Assembly: GCA_010356995.1 (NCBI GenBank)
Contig: ML996701.1
Coordinates: 488,963-552,962 of the forward strand
Direction of reading: 5' to 3'
DNA length: 64,000 bases
From: Trichodelitschia bisporula
Lineage: Eukaryota; Ascomycota; Dothideomycetes; Phaeotrichales; Phaeotrichaceae
Under the pieces are notes generated by a model. It saw only the letters and a list, made by a program, of their open reading frames with translations, did no database searches and had not been told where the DNA came from. Shown in pieces: positions 21,643 through 31,938 of the stretch. Positions within the stretch are counted from its first letter, which is position 1, and each line of letters begins with the position of its first letter. The translations under genes and the position numbers were made by a program.

Positions 21643-22557
21643 ATGGCCCCGAGGTAGACCTCACTTTCACCACACTATTGGCTGAGATGCGAGGTAGCCG
21701 CTAACGTACCTGTTGAACGCAGAGAATACAACATCGTGGTCCTAGGCGCAGGTGGCGTGGGCAAGAGCTGTCTCACTGGTTCGCTTCCCTTCGTACGGCC
21801 TTGCACGAAACTTTCGGGCTGACGACACGCAGCACAGTTTGTGCAGGAGATTTGGATTGAGAGTTATGACCCAACAATCGAAGATTCGTACCGCAAGCAG
21901 CTCGAAGTCGATGTGCGTTCCTCGATCCGCAACTCACAGAAATTTGGTTGACAAGTCAGGGACGAACTGTGGTGCTTGAGATCCTCGATACCGCCGGCAC
22001 GGAGCAGTTTAGTGAGTTTCTCCGGACCTTCCTCCGCAAGCAGAGCTAACCGCGATTTCGTAGCTGCCATGAGGTACACCCACCCCCGCATATTTTTCCG
22101 ACCAACACTCATATTGTGATTCAGAGAACTCTACATGAAAACCGGGCAGGGCTTCCTCCTCGTCTTCAGCATCACGTCACAGTCTTCACTTGACGAACTC
22201 AACGACCTCCGCGACCAAATTATTCGCATCAAGGACGACGAACGCGTTCCCATTGTTCTTGTAGGCAACAAATCTGACCTTGAGGAGGATCGCGTCGTGT
22301 CGCGTGCGCATGCTTTCCGCGTGTCCCAGCGCTGGGGTAACGCGCCTTATTACGAAACGTCTGCACGGCGTCGCGCGAACGTGGACGAAGTGTTCCGCGA
22401 TCTCTGCCGCCAAATCATCAGACGCGACATGGAAATGACGCGTGGGAGTTACCCGGCACGCGATGACTACGGAGGTAGTGGACGTGACCGGCAGCGCAAG
22501 CGGCGCAGCCGGACCAAGAGCAAAAAAGATAGTGGGATTCATTGTACGATACTCTGA
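21643..22557 (+). CDS. RSR1: Rap1/Rsr1-type Ras-family small GTPase
   Basis: Six exons: 21643..21653 (11 nt), 21723..21778, 21833..21912, 21960..22011, 22064..22073 (10 nt) and 22125..22557, giving 213 residues; all phases agree. Second donor is the weak GTTCGC. Motifs: P-loop GAGGVGKS (residues 12-19), effector YDPTIEDSY, switch [22 protein letters not shown] (G4), ETSA (G5), a basic hypervariable tail and a CTIL CAAX box. Threonine in DTAGTE, where Ras has glutamine, marks the Rap1/Rsr1 branch. The last residue, L, predicts geranylgeranylation. In yeasts Rsr1/Bud1 sets polarity and bud site through Cdc24 and Cdc42; that role is inferred from the family. It should sit on the plasma membrane. 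Confidence 0.93.
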
Positions 22558-25500
22558 TTTCTGAGGCCTGATTCGGAGGCCTATTCTAGGAGTCGGGTTG
22601 TGGGTTCTGGGCAGTTCCTAAGGACGTGGGTTGGGGGCGATACCTGGTTGGAGTTGAGCGGTCCTGGTGGCTTCTCTGTGCGATTACTGTTTCTTTCTTT
22701 CTCGTGTCTTTTTTCCGGTCCTCGGATCTGCGTACGAGGAATGTGGGTACGGCCTGCTGGTTTCTTTTGGGTTTTCACAGGAAGCGCAAGGGATGGGTGT
22801 TGCATCGGCATGACGGTTGGGTGGGGGTTGGATGTCTCTAGGACGTTGGACGCGGATCTGTCTGCTATGCTTTCCGTTGGCTCTGCTTGTTTGATTGCGC
22901 ATATAGACGGGGCTGGTGCACTATAGACTTGCAATTGCTGCTTTGTGTGTCGTCTTGCCTTTTGCGCTCTCTGGACAAAATAAAAAGATGAGATCAGGGA
23001 GGAGAAGCGAGCAATGTCCCCAAGAATAGACCTGCAGCAGCGTTGATCAACGTCATTATGAAACACGCGTCCCCGTCCGCAAATTCCTTCTCGAACGCCC
23101 GGAACACCCAACCCACGTCATAGCCTCTCAGGGCAAGGCACATGGCCATCCTTCATCCTTCCGCCATCCTTCTGGAAGCCGGTTCAATATTCCACTACGG
23201 TCAATGTTACACAACCTGCCCCGCACTTCCCCCTTCCATTGAGCGAAATCAGCGAAAGGCAATGGCTGCGAGCGAATCGCACACCTCTCCCGACGTTGAA
23301 TTGATGTTGCCTGTGCTACGGTATGCTGATGTGCGATTGGTCTAACTTGGAATGAGGTGTGGTGCCGTCATAGCTGTGATGGGTGAGCGTTTCGGCTAAT
23401 GCAGGCACGGGCGGGGCGGCTGGGGGGATCGGCGCTGGGAGGTGGGGTGATGCGCGTGTGGGTTGGATTGGGGAGGGGTGTTCGCGGATTTGGTCGCGAA
23501 GATTATGGTACGGCGACTATGGAGGAGATTGAGTGTTCAACTGTGATATTAAGACGGAGAAGATGCTGTGCTCACTCACGATACTCATACGTAGTGGGGA
23601 AGATAGCAACGGTGCTCTTCACTCCCGACCGCAAGCGGATGTCGGAGAAGCTAGCCAGAGGCGGAAATCTTGGTGGGGTTATCGAGCGGCCAGGGCCGAA
23701 GCCCATTTCCGGAGCCGAAGTCACCTAAAAGAGATCCGCATCGCGAGCGGGTACGATACGTTACGGTCGTGAATTGGTGGGGAAACGCGTCGCGGCCAGA
23801 CCCGTTTACGGGCCGGTTTACGGGCCGTGCTGCGACTTCCGCTGACCGGGTGGTCGGGAGCTGTGATTCGGGAGTGGTGCGGGAGTGATGAACGCGGGGT
23901 AAGGCCCGGGCGGAGGAGGGGCGGGATTTACGGTGCGGGAAGCCGGGTTAGGGCGAGGTGAGTTTGAGATGCGGAGGTGAAGCTTCCGGTATGAAGTGGT
24001 GAGGCGGGTGGAGGACTATGCGCGTGCGACATGACTCGGGATGAACTACTCGTTCAAGATGATATCTCGAGATGATATCGCCTTGGATGGAGGTCGAGAT
24101 TCCAGCCACTTTCGCACGAAGTGTACTGAACGATTTAGGCTTTTCTACTTGTGCCAGTTGGTGCTTAGAGTTTTTACTACAGCCTTAACGACGTAGATCA
24201 ATGCTTCTGAATTTACGCGGGACAGTTGATAGCAACCGGTTGAATTAAAGGTGTACATCATAAACGGTCTTCTTTGGAGATGTCATCATCTTGATATGAT
24301 GATCGTCCAACAGTCCAACGGTCTACGTTGTACGTTGGCATGCTCTATCTATCTCGCTTGTGAGCGATCTGACATCCGATCCGATCATCCCCATGGGACA
24401 CATCCGTCTGTCCCAATCACTGCTCATCCTCTGTGGCATACCCGTCGTTCTTGATCTGACGTCTGTAGGCTGCACTTCTTCTGCCTATCGTATTCATCAT
24501 GCATGCAATGACTAACTGGAGATAGTGTCATTGCTGCAGACTACATCCGTAGTTGTGAGCGTAAGGCTGAAATGGTAATTCTGATGCTGACTCTGAAAGT
24601 GCTGTATGCGAACATGGGAATCGGTCATACTGATTTTACGGAGGAACACGAGCCACCACGATTTAAGAGAGGTGACGAACATGAACAGCTCGGTTAAGAA
24701 AGGGCGAGCATCGAAATTCATCCTTGAAGCAGGAATATCCCAGTTAACACTTCCCGCCCTCAACTCCTGAACGACCCGAGCATGTGGTTAGTGTTGGTAA
24801 CACCAACGTACCAACCGCGGCGCCGGAATTTGTACGGATATACCGTAGTACTTCGTATAAGATTGCAAGCTGAACCGGCCGATAATCAGGCCCATTATTG
24901 AACATCGTAGTATCATAGCGTTGCCGATCCGCACTCTCCTCTCCCCAACCTCCACACCCCGCAGTCAATTCCCGGAGAAGAGGGCCGTCAATAGCGCGTG
25001 GCGTCTCAGCATCCAGCGCAAGAAGATGAGACAAGGCCGCCACAACGGTACGCAGGGTAGAAAAATGGCTTTAGGCGCAGCGGCACAGTACGAATAGGTG
25101 CGGCCCATCGAAAAGAGGGTCGAAGAATATCGAAATGTGGGGCGGCAGAGTCAGCGATCGGCCCTGCAGCCAGTAAGCGGCATATTGAGCTCAAGAGCGC
25201 GGTCCCGTCGGTGTGATGAGGTCCCGTAGCTACTTGAAGGGAAGCCTTGAGGCCGCCAGTTTAGACTTTATGCCAAGTAGCTGTGATGCCGAGTAGCTGT
25301 GCATCATCACGATGTACGGATGTAACCGGCCTCAGCAGTGGATATGCTCGATATCGCCACTCGAGTCACGCAAAGACGAAAAGTGGGGAAGCGCGGACAT
25401 CATATCGGATGCGGTAAAGTTCCAGAAGCTTATTTGACGGCGTCGACGGTAAGCTTTCCCGCAGATGAAAAATTCGAGGTGTCCGCGAGTCAAGCTCGCC

Positions 25501-27136
25501 CCACAGGAACTCCAAACTGCATAACCCCTCTCCCCTCCAACCTCTTCCCATCCAGTCCATTCTGCAGCCTTCGTCTGAAACGCTGAGGGAGTTGCTTGTG
25601 AATGGTCAATTGATGGGAAACCCGTTGAACTGCATGGTATTCTTCGACGTTTGAGTTTGCCAGTTCTGCGCCTTGACAGTCGAGGTTGACGGGGGGCGTC
25701 GTTGTGATATGCAGGGGGTCCTGGTGCGGGAACCGACCTGCCACGCGAGCCTCGCATCGTGTAGGAACCTGCCAAATGGGAAAAGCTTGGGTTGCTTAGG
25801 TTGCTTGTACGGAGGTATGCGGCTTGCTGACTTGGTATTCAGGTTCATAGTGGGTTGAGGCTCCTGAGACCAAATGAAGAATTTTTCAAGGTCGGAGTAA
25901 CCATTGCATAGCGTATTCGTATTTCTTTGATAGTAGGTTAGCGGCTTTTCGCGATCGGCCTGTCGCTCTTCTCGGCGTCAGTGGGACAGCAAGAGCACGA
26001 GATCAACCGCACCGTGCTGCGGGAAGACGGGAAGACGGAAAGCCTGCCGAGATCCTCCCGCGTTTTCGCCCATATGAATGCCAGCCTCGTCGTCCTCGAA
26101 ACACGCATGACAGCCCTACTCCGTACACTTTCATCTTTTTTGCAAAGGCCAACCTATCAGCAGATTCTTTGAAGCGCGCTTGCTCCCACATCCAAACTGT
26201 ATGTTGCGTGCTACTTTGACGTTCGCGGTGGTGGTTGACGTCCCGCCGGCATCTGTACCCCTCGCGCCACGCGCCACACCTCGGACTCCGCATTTCATCC
26301 GCGATGTGCGACAGGATCGAGTCAGGGACTCACCATCCAACCTTGCTCGTATTCGACGACTGTCATTGGATAGCTTGAGCAAAATATGGAGCCTGTTATT
26401 CATGGCTAACCAGATATTAGTGGGGTGGCAAAGCCGCACAGGCCATGGCTCACGGCGGGCGCACTTCTGTGTGGTTGAACTTTACCGAACATGTTAACTC
26501 CATCACGATGTGTGTGGGGAAGTTAGGGAAAGGATCCCCATCAGTGCAGATTTTGCATCGATAAGCCGTGCAGAAACTGTGGAGGTGATCAATGCACTCT
26601 GATAGTCCGCTACCAACGAGAGCGTGTCTGAATTGTCCATGCGCGGAAAGACGATCTTCTGTGGTTACCAGAGGCTTAATTAGCGGGCAGGCTAATCTGA
26701 CTTCGACGGAGCCGTTGCCTCCTTAAGTGTTAACCTGAACTTAAAGCCTGCTGTAGCCCCGTGAAAACTAACGCTTGCCTCAGGAGTGCGGGACGTGATA
26801 AGCGTCTAGAGCGCGTCCTACTGGCACGGCTATGCGAGGTGAAGCCACATAAGCCCTGGAGTTCGTCTCAAGGTGCCGTTTGAATCATTGTGGTGGGGTG
26901 GAAACTGCATATCCGGGGTATGGCGGCGAACCATCGGAAGCGAGCGTAGAGGTTAGCAATCCCCTAGTTGGACCTGCTCCTTTCTTCCCGCAGTTGGTCA
27001 TGTACAAGAGCGCACCGTCCCTCCTGCGCCTGTCGTAAGCTGCATCCGGGTTCCACCTCGATTCCAATCTCGATCACTAGTTCGAGTTCCACCTACCAGG
27101 ACATTGCCGTACCGTGAAGGGATAGCGAAGGCAACG
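22558..27136. other. Gene-poor stretch of 4.6 kb
   Basis: Runs from the GTPase stop to the receptor-like gene. Base composition is more even than around it. Reading frames are short on both strands and without motifs. Short direct repeats occur (for example AGTAGCTGTGATGC/AGTAGCTGTGCATC near 25270-25310, and an imperfect palindrome GATATCTCGAGATGATATC near 24062-24080). It may hold decayed sequence, but I cannot name an element. Confidence 0.45.
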
Positions 27137-28591
27137 ATGGGTGCACCAACTCCTGCGGAGATGGCGGCATGGCCACTGCCAAACTACGTCAATCCAGAGA
27201 CCCGGAAGACCGCTCTCTTTGTGTGTATTGGGATCGGAATAGGATTCGCCTTACCTCTCGTCCTCTCACGCATCTTCATCCGCCTCAGGATGAAGGGTAA
27301 ACTCGGCGCAGATGACTGGGTCATCGTTGCTGCCATGGTATGAAAGTATCCAGGTCACATAGCATCAACTGACAGATCCAGATCTTGTCCATCGGTTCCA
27401 ATGCCCTCGCCGTGTATGGCACCCACTTTGGAGGCGGGTACCACCTATGGGACGTCAAGCCTCAATGGGTTCCAATATTCAGAAAAGTAATGAGTTCGGG
27501 CGATCTGTCGATGTCGACTGACCCTCACAGATTGCAATGGCCGGCGCTATCTTGTTCAACACGCTGGTTGTGCTTCCCAAGATTTCCGTCTGCCTAACCT
27601 ACCTCCGGCTTTTCCCATCGCGGCTAAACCGATACTTCTGCATCATCCTGATCGTGTTTATGATCGGCTTGTGTCTAAGCACGGATCTGGTGACAATCTT
27701 TCAATGCCGGTGGGTAGCCTGCCCAAAACGAAGTATGTGCTGACGACCGCAGACCGGTGAAGTCCTACTGGGACGCGACCGTCACTGCTGAATATTGCGT
27801 CGACCCGCCTGCGTTCAATCTTACGACTGGAAGTCTGAACAGCTTCACCGACCTGCTGTCTTACCTATGGCCTATTCAATTCCTGCTCCGCGTGCAAATC
27901 CCTCTGCGACAACGTTTGGGGATATGTCTCCTTTTTGCTCTCGGCTGCAGCGTGACAGTAGCTGGCCTCGTCCGCTTGTACTATGTCCACAAGACGCTGG
28001 CCGGTTGGGAGTATTTTTGTGAGTTACACCAAAGTACCATTTCGGTAGTCACTAACCACCAACGTATCAGATGATGGAGCTGCCATCTGGGCCTCTTCTT
28101 CGATCGAAGCCAATTTTGGAATTGTATTCGCGTGCCTCCACGCAATAAAGCCGCTCATGAAGGGCCTCACTGGTGCCCTCTTCAACGTCTACGGATCAGG
28201 ACGTCCATCGCGGCGGCAGTACAACAACCGTCCCAGCGGCCAGGACGAGAAGGATATTCCGATGACCTTCGGTTCCGGCTCCGACCGACCTACTCATAAG
28301 GCAGCAAACGGCGCTTCCGGTGTGTGGACGGGAACAGACGCAACGAAATCTGCCGTCACAAGGGCGAGCGTGAACTACTCGTCCCCCGATCTCACCATAC
28401 CACCTAAGGCAACTGTGGCGCCCAGGGATCTCAACGGCAATGGGGTAGTTGCGGATCCACCGGAACACGGGATTCGGTACACGCAGCGGGTGGTGGTGAA
28501 GTCGACGTCAGCCGAATCCGCATTGCGGCGGCCGAGCGCGGACAGCGAGACTTGGATTTTTGGGAAGCCTGGGAGTCCACATGTGGTTTAG
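27137..28591 (+). CDS. Seven-TM rhodopsin-domain (PTH11-like) fungal membrane protein
   Basis: Five exons (27137..27337, 27382..27486, 27531..27709, 27753..28018, 28071..28591) give 423 residues. I start at the ATG at 27137 because the upstream in-frame codon is TTG. The acceptor before exon 2 could also be 6 nt earlier. Seven hydrophobic spans can be followed, from ALFVCIGIGIGFALPLVLS through CIILIVFMIGLCLSTDLV and LGICLLFALGCSVTVAGLV. Family hallmarks are KLGADDWVIVAAM, IGSNALAVYGTHFGGGYH, FNTLVVLPKISVCLTYLRLF, and an extracellular cysteine pair (FQCRPVKSYWD, EYCVDPPAFN). The C-terminal tail (about 150 residues) is polar and disordered. Such proteins are common in Pezizomycotina and were named from Magnaporthe Pth11, a surface-sensing receptor; the ligand is unknown and a G-protein link is unproven. 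Confidence 0.85.
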
Positions 28592-29633
28592 ATGCCGCAC
28601 TATGGATTGTAGCCGGGCCGTGTACGTTAGATGTAATGCAGCATGTCACCGTAAAGAAGTGAATGTGATCCCACCCGAGACGATCGCTACGATGACTGAT
28701 GACGCCGAGAGCGCTAGAAAATACATGGAAGGCGCTGAACTGTCGATCACCAGGCGATATGAAGATGCAAGGCTTTACCAGGTCTTCAAGGCATGGTGCG
28801 TGTCTGTTGATATGATGCTTTAAGTGGTTGGCTTCATCATCCTTGAAGTCCTAGTGTCAACAACACTCGGACCGTCCTCCGTTCCGAGCCGGCACCCTTG
28901 TCAGCTGAAAGTCGCCAGTAGATCGACGACCAGCCCTCTCCTCCACCTCCCTTACATGTCAGTTCGCGCCTCGATCTTAATTCACTATTATGCGCGTGCT
29001 CTGGAGCCTCATATATGATGAGCCACACTATTCGCTGCAGCATCGCCCAGACTGCTCGAACCAATCCTAAGCTGCAACGATGTCCTGGCTAAAATCCTCA
29101 ACGTAGCAAGCATTTCCGCTCCTGGCCAAGCTCCGTCCCTGCTTCTTTCATCTCACTTCGGCGCTCGATATTAGCGCTGCGATTGTACGTTTGCAGAAGT
29201 GTTCCACGGGAATCTATTAATCATATGTTGGACATGTGATGGGACTCGAGAATAGGATGCTAGGATACCAAGCCCGACAGCTTCCGTGGCTCCGATGGGG
29301 GATACCAACATTTGACGAAGTCTGGAGGAACAGCATAGCATTCCCGATGGCGCCTGTAGAACCTGTAGGGTATGTACGTCATGCTTAGCCAACCCAGCGC
29401 GCGACCCGATATTGAGCCCGTTCCCAGTACGGGAATTTTCCGCGTTGAATTCCGATACTTGTTATCATCGGCAACCTCCAGCCCTTGGGCTAGGCATGCC
29501 TGTCCAAACCACCTTCTGCTCAAGGCTGGTCCAATCTCCTTAAGGATCACTTGTATCATGTCGCTGTACGACAGCTGGAAGGATTTTAAGGCGACCTCCC
29601 CGCATTGCAAGCTTTATCTGGGCAGTCGTTGCC
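28592..29633. other. Intergenic, about 1 kb
   Basis: Between two plus-strand genes. Only short frames without motifs. Nothing else seen. Confidence 0.5.
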
Positions 29634-30849
29634 ATGCCTTTCGTTCACCTGTTGTCAGCAACCCTTTTTGCGCAACTCCTGGCAGCTGCGGCGATAGGTA
29701 TGTGGCCATCTGAGGCTTTCGCTTCGCTGACATTTGCAGGCGATTTTACAAACCCTCAAGATGCAGCCTCGAAGGTGATTGAGGAGCGATCTCCGCAACG
29801 GGGAAAACAAGGTGCCCGGCCAAATCCTGCAGCACCTGGATTGCAGGTCTCTTCAGTGGCAATAAGCCCCGTCATGACGGTCTGGGGAGTTGGCGGTGTT
29901 CTGCAGTGGCCGCCACGTGTACAGGTCACTGATGTACCGGCGCCCAATCCATGGCCAGCCGCACCGGTTGCACCAGCACCTGCCGCTCCGGCGCCCAATC
30001 CATGGCCAGCCGCACCGGTCGCACCAGCACCAGCGGCGCCTCTCGCAGCCGCAGCGCCGGCGGTACCTGTACCTCCCGCCGTACAGCAGCCGGCAAGAAT
30101 CCAGGGACCAACGGTCATGACGCAAGCCCAGGAAGTGATGTGCCGGCGGTTTCCGGATATCATAGGCGACGGTAGCGGCCATATGAAGGTCTATAAGGAG
30201 CCCACGGCTTTGCAGATTGATTGCTGGACGACCGCCTCAATAGATGGCGCCAATGGAAGGATCCAAAATGATGGTAAAAAGAACCCGCGTCCGTGAAAAA
30301 GTGACTAAGACCGAAAGGCATTTGGGTCAAGATCAAAGACGACCAAAGTTCCTGCTTCATCAACGAGTTGGAAATTCAGGATAAGGACTATCAGTCCAAA
30401 GTGAAATATTGTGCGCCTCCGAGGCATTGGGTTGGCGTCATTCAGGAACAGTAGGCATTTCCTCAGTCCAGTTTCTGTTGGCTTGCGAGCCCTCATGTTG
30501 CGGCCCCGGAGCAAATTGCTCATGTCATGCTAGATACAACCGCCAGGATTGCTATACTTGCCCTAGCTTGGATTGCCAAAGCTCAAATCTCGGGGCTGGG
30601 CGATATGTCGATGTTGACTGTTTCACAAATGGCGAGGCAGCTGGCGGTAACAGGTTGGTAGGCCCTAATACAGCTACGGAGAACATGCTGATGAAGGCTA
30701 GAACATGGTACAAATCTCACAAGCAAAACTGCTTCTATCCAGGTGCAATATTTGTGGAAAGGGGATGGCTAGGTAAGAGCTTTGGCATGCTTTGAATCAC
30801 AGGCTGACCTCATTTTGAAGGCACACCGGGCTCAAGATGTGTGTCATAA
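29634..30849 (+). CDS. Secreted protein with proline-alanine repeat linker and two cysteine-rich SH3-like modules
   Basis: Six exons (29634..29697, 29740..30273, 30318..30450, 30534..30653, 30702..30772, 30821..30849) give 316 residues, all in phase. The introns have GTATGT, GTAAAA, GTAGGC, GTTGGT and GTAAGA donors. The protein starts with a signal peptide (MPFVHLLSATLFAQLLAAAA), then a Q/P-rich part, two copies of a 17-residue APNPWPAAPVAPAP-type repeat, and two related modules. Module 1 contains MCRRFP..., DCWTTAS, GIWVKIKDDQSSCFINE; module 2 contains DCYTCPSLDC, VDVDCFTNGE, RTWYKSHKQNCFYPG. The shared pattern CxxCP/CRxxP, then DC(W/F), then W(V/Y)K and CFxxx resembles bacterial-type SH3 domains found in fungal secreted proteins and lysozyme-like enzymes. 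No catalytic domain is present. A cell-wall or glycan-binding role is a guess. A neighbour of the CRN-like gene. Confidence 0.72.
29940..30041 (+). repeat. 51-bp in-frame tandem repeat, two copies
   Basis: Two adjacent 51-base units (29940-29990 and 29991-30041) that encode APNPWPAAPVAPAPAAP twice. They are nearly identical, so copy number may vary between strains. Confidence 0.9.
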
Positions 30850-31938
30850 TTAGCAATGAACGGCGTTTGCCTCTGGAATTGGACTCTTTGCCTGGAGCCC
30901 GCTTGCATTGGAGTGCCTCGAAAGGAGTACTCGTATTGTGCTATGCGAAGTGCCGGCGATGTTAGCACCGCTGACGTCGGAAGCGAGAATTGATCCTAAG
31001 TACTTAGTGCCCATTATAAGAATGGCGCAATGCTTTGCCGGTACATGTGTTGGTGAGTCGGTACTGGCGGTCCGTGTAGTTACACCGAGTCCTACTCGTC
31101 GGGTCTAATCGGCACCTTGCAAACACCGCCAACGACACGTCATCGCTTCTACAACCGCCAGTCTTATTCGTTTGCTTCTTTCTCTTCTTCTGCTGTATCG
31201 AGCTCTTCAGCATCTGCTCCTTTTTACTTCTTATACCCTATACAGATCCTCTACTGCGTATCTCCGTTGTACCTTTGCCGACATCAATCTTCATGAACAT
31301 CTATCGGGCTTCTTGGCACGCCTGCAATGGCGCTCGCTGCCCGTCATAACTTTTTATGTATTTCTGAATCCCTTCAACCTTTGATGGTACTAGCCCCTTC
31401 CCCCACCCCATTCAACGACCTGCTCACTTCACACTTGCAATAACACCCCCAGCCCCCATCGAACAACGGTCTATCTACACACATCTTAACGAAGCATCGC
31501 TCTCTTGGCGCCGGCATGTGGATTTCACGTATTTTCCGCATATTCAATTGGTTCCCCGTCTGCCTATGCCATTGGTAGGTGCCCGCAACACGCCTATAAG
31601 CGTGCGCAGCGACACTCAAGAAGGGACGGTCGCAGAGACGCTCAAGAAGGGAAGTTAACTGCCACACTCGCAGAAGGACGCTCAAGAGACGCTCGGGAGG
31701 GACACTCGCACAGACGCTCGAGAAGGACGCTCGCAGAAGACGCTCGACAAGGACACTCACAGAGACGCTCTAGAAGGACACTCACAGAGACGTCCAAGGG
31801 ACGCTCACAGAGACGCTTACAACCTTAGAAATGCGCAGAGACGCATACCCTTGGGCACTTGCCCTTCAAAACGTGCGAAAGTTTATAACTGCACCTGAAG
31901 TGGGCGCCCCACCCTAGTAGGAGTTTGAAACCAAGTGT
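30850..31938. other. Intergenic, about 1.1 kb, with pyrimidine-rich tract and minisatellite
   Basis: Between the secreted protein and the CRN-like gene. The part at about 31160-31250 is CT-rich on the plus strand, like a promoter or leader. The minisatellite at 31605-31822 is listed separately. No coding sequence recognised. Confidence 0.5.
31605..31822 (+). repeat. Degenerate minisatellite of about 14-22-bp units
   Basis: Roughly ten to fifteen diverged copies of CGCAGAGACGCTCAAGAAGGACACT-like sequence in varied order, built from the words GACGCTC, AGAAGGAC and ACTCACAGA. It stops just upstream of the CRN-like coding region and is not in an apparent coding frame that continues into it. Confidence 0.85.

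Noticed and set aside
22581-23111. Minus-strand frame of 176 codons after RSR1
   Set aside because: Lies over the expected 3' UTR of RSR1, has no motif and starts without support.
24058-24081. Imperfect palindrome with GATATC arms as a transposon end
   Set aside because: Too short, no target duplication and no transposase nearby.
30451-30533. Alternative frame that reads through after the third exon of the secreted protein
   Set aside because: An alternative acceptor gives a long open frame but destroys the cysteine pattern shared by the two modules; the chosen splice keeps it.
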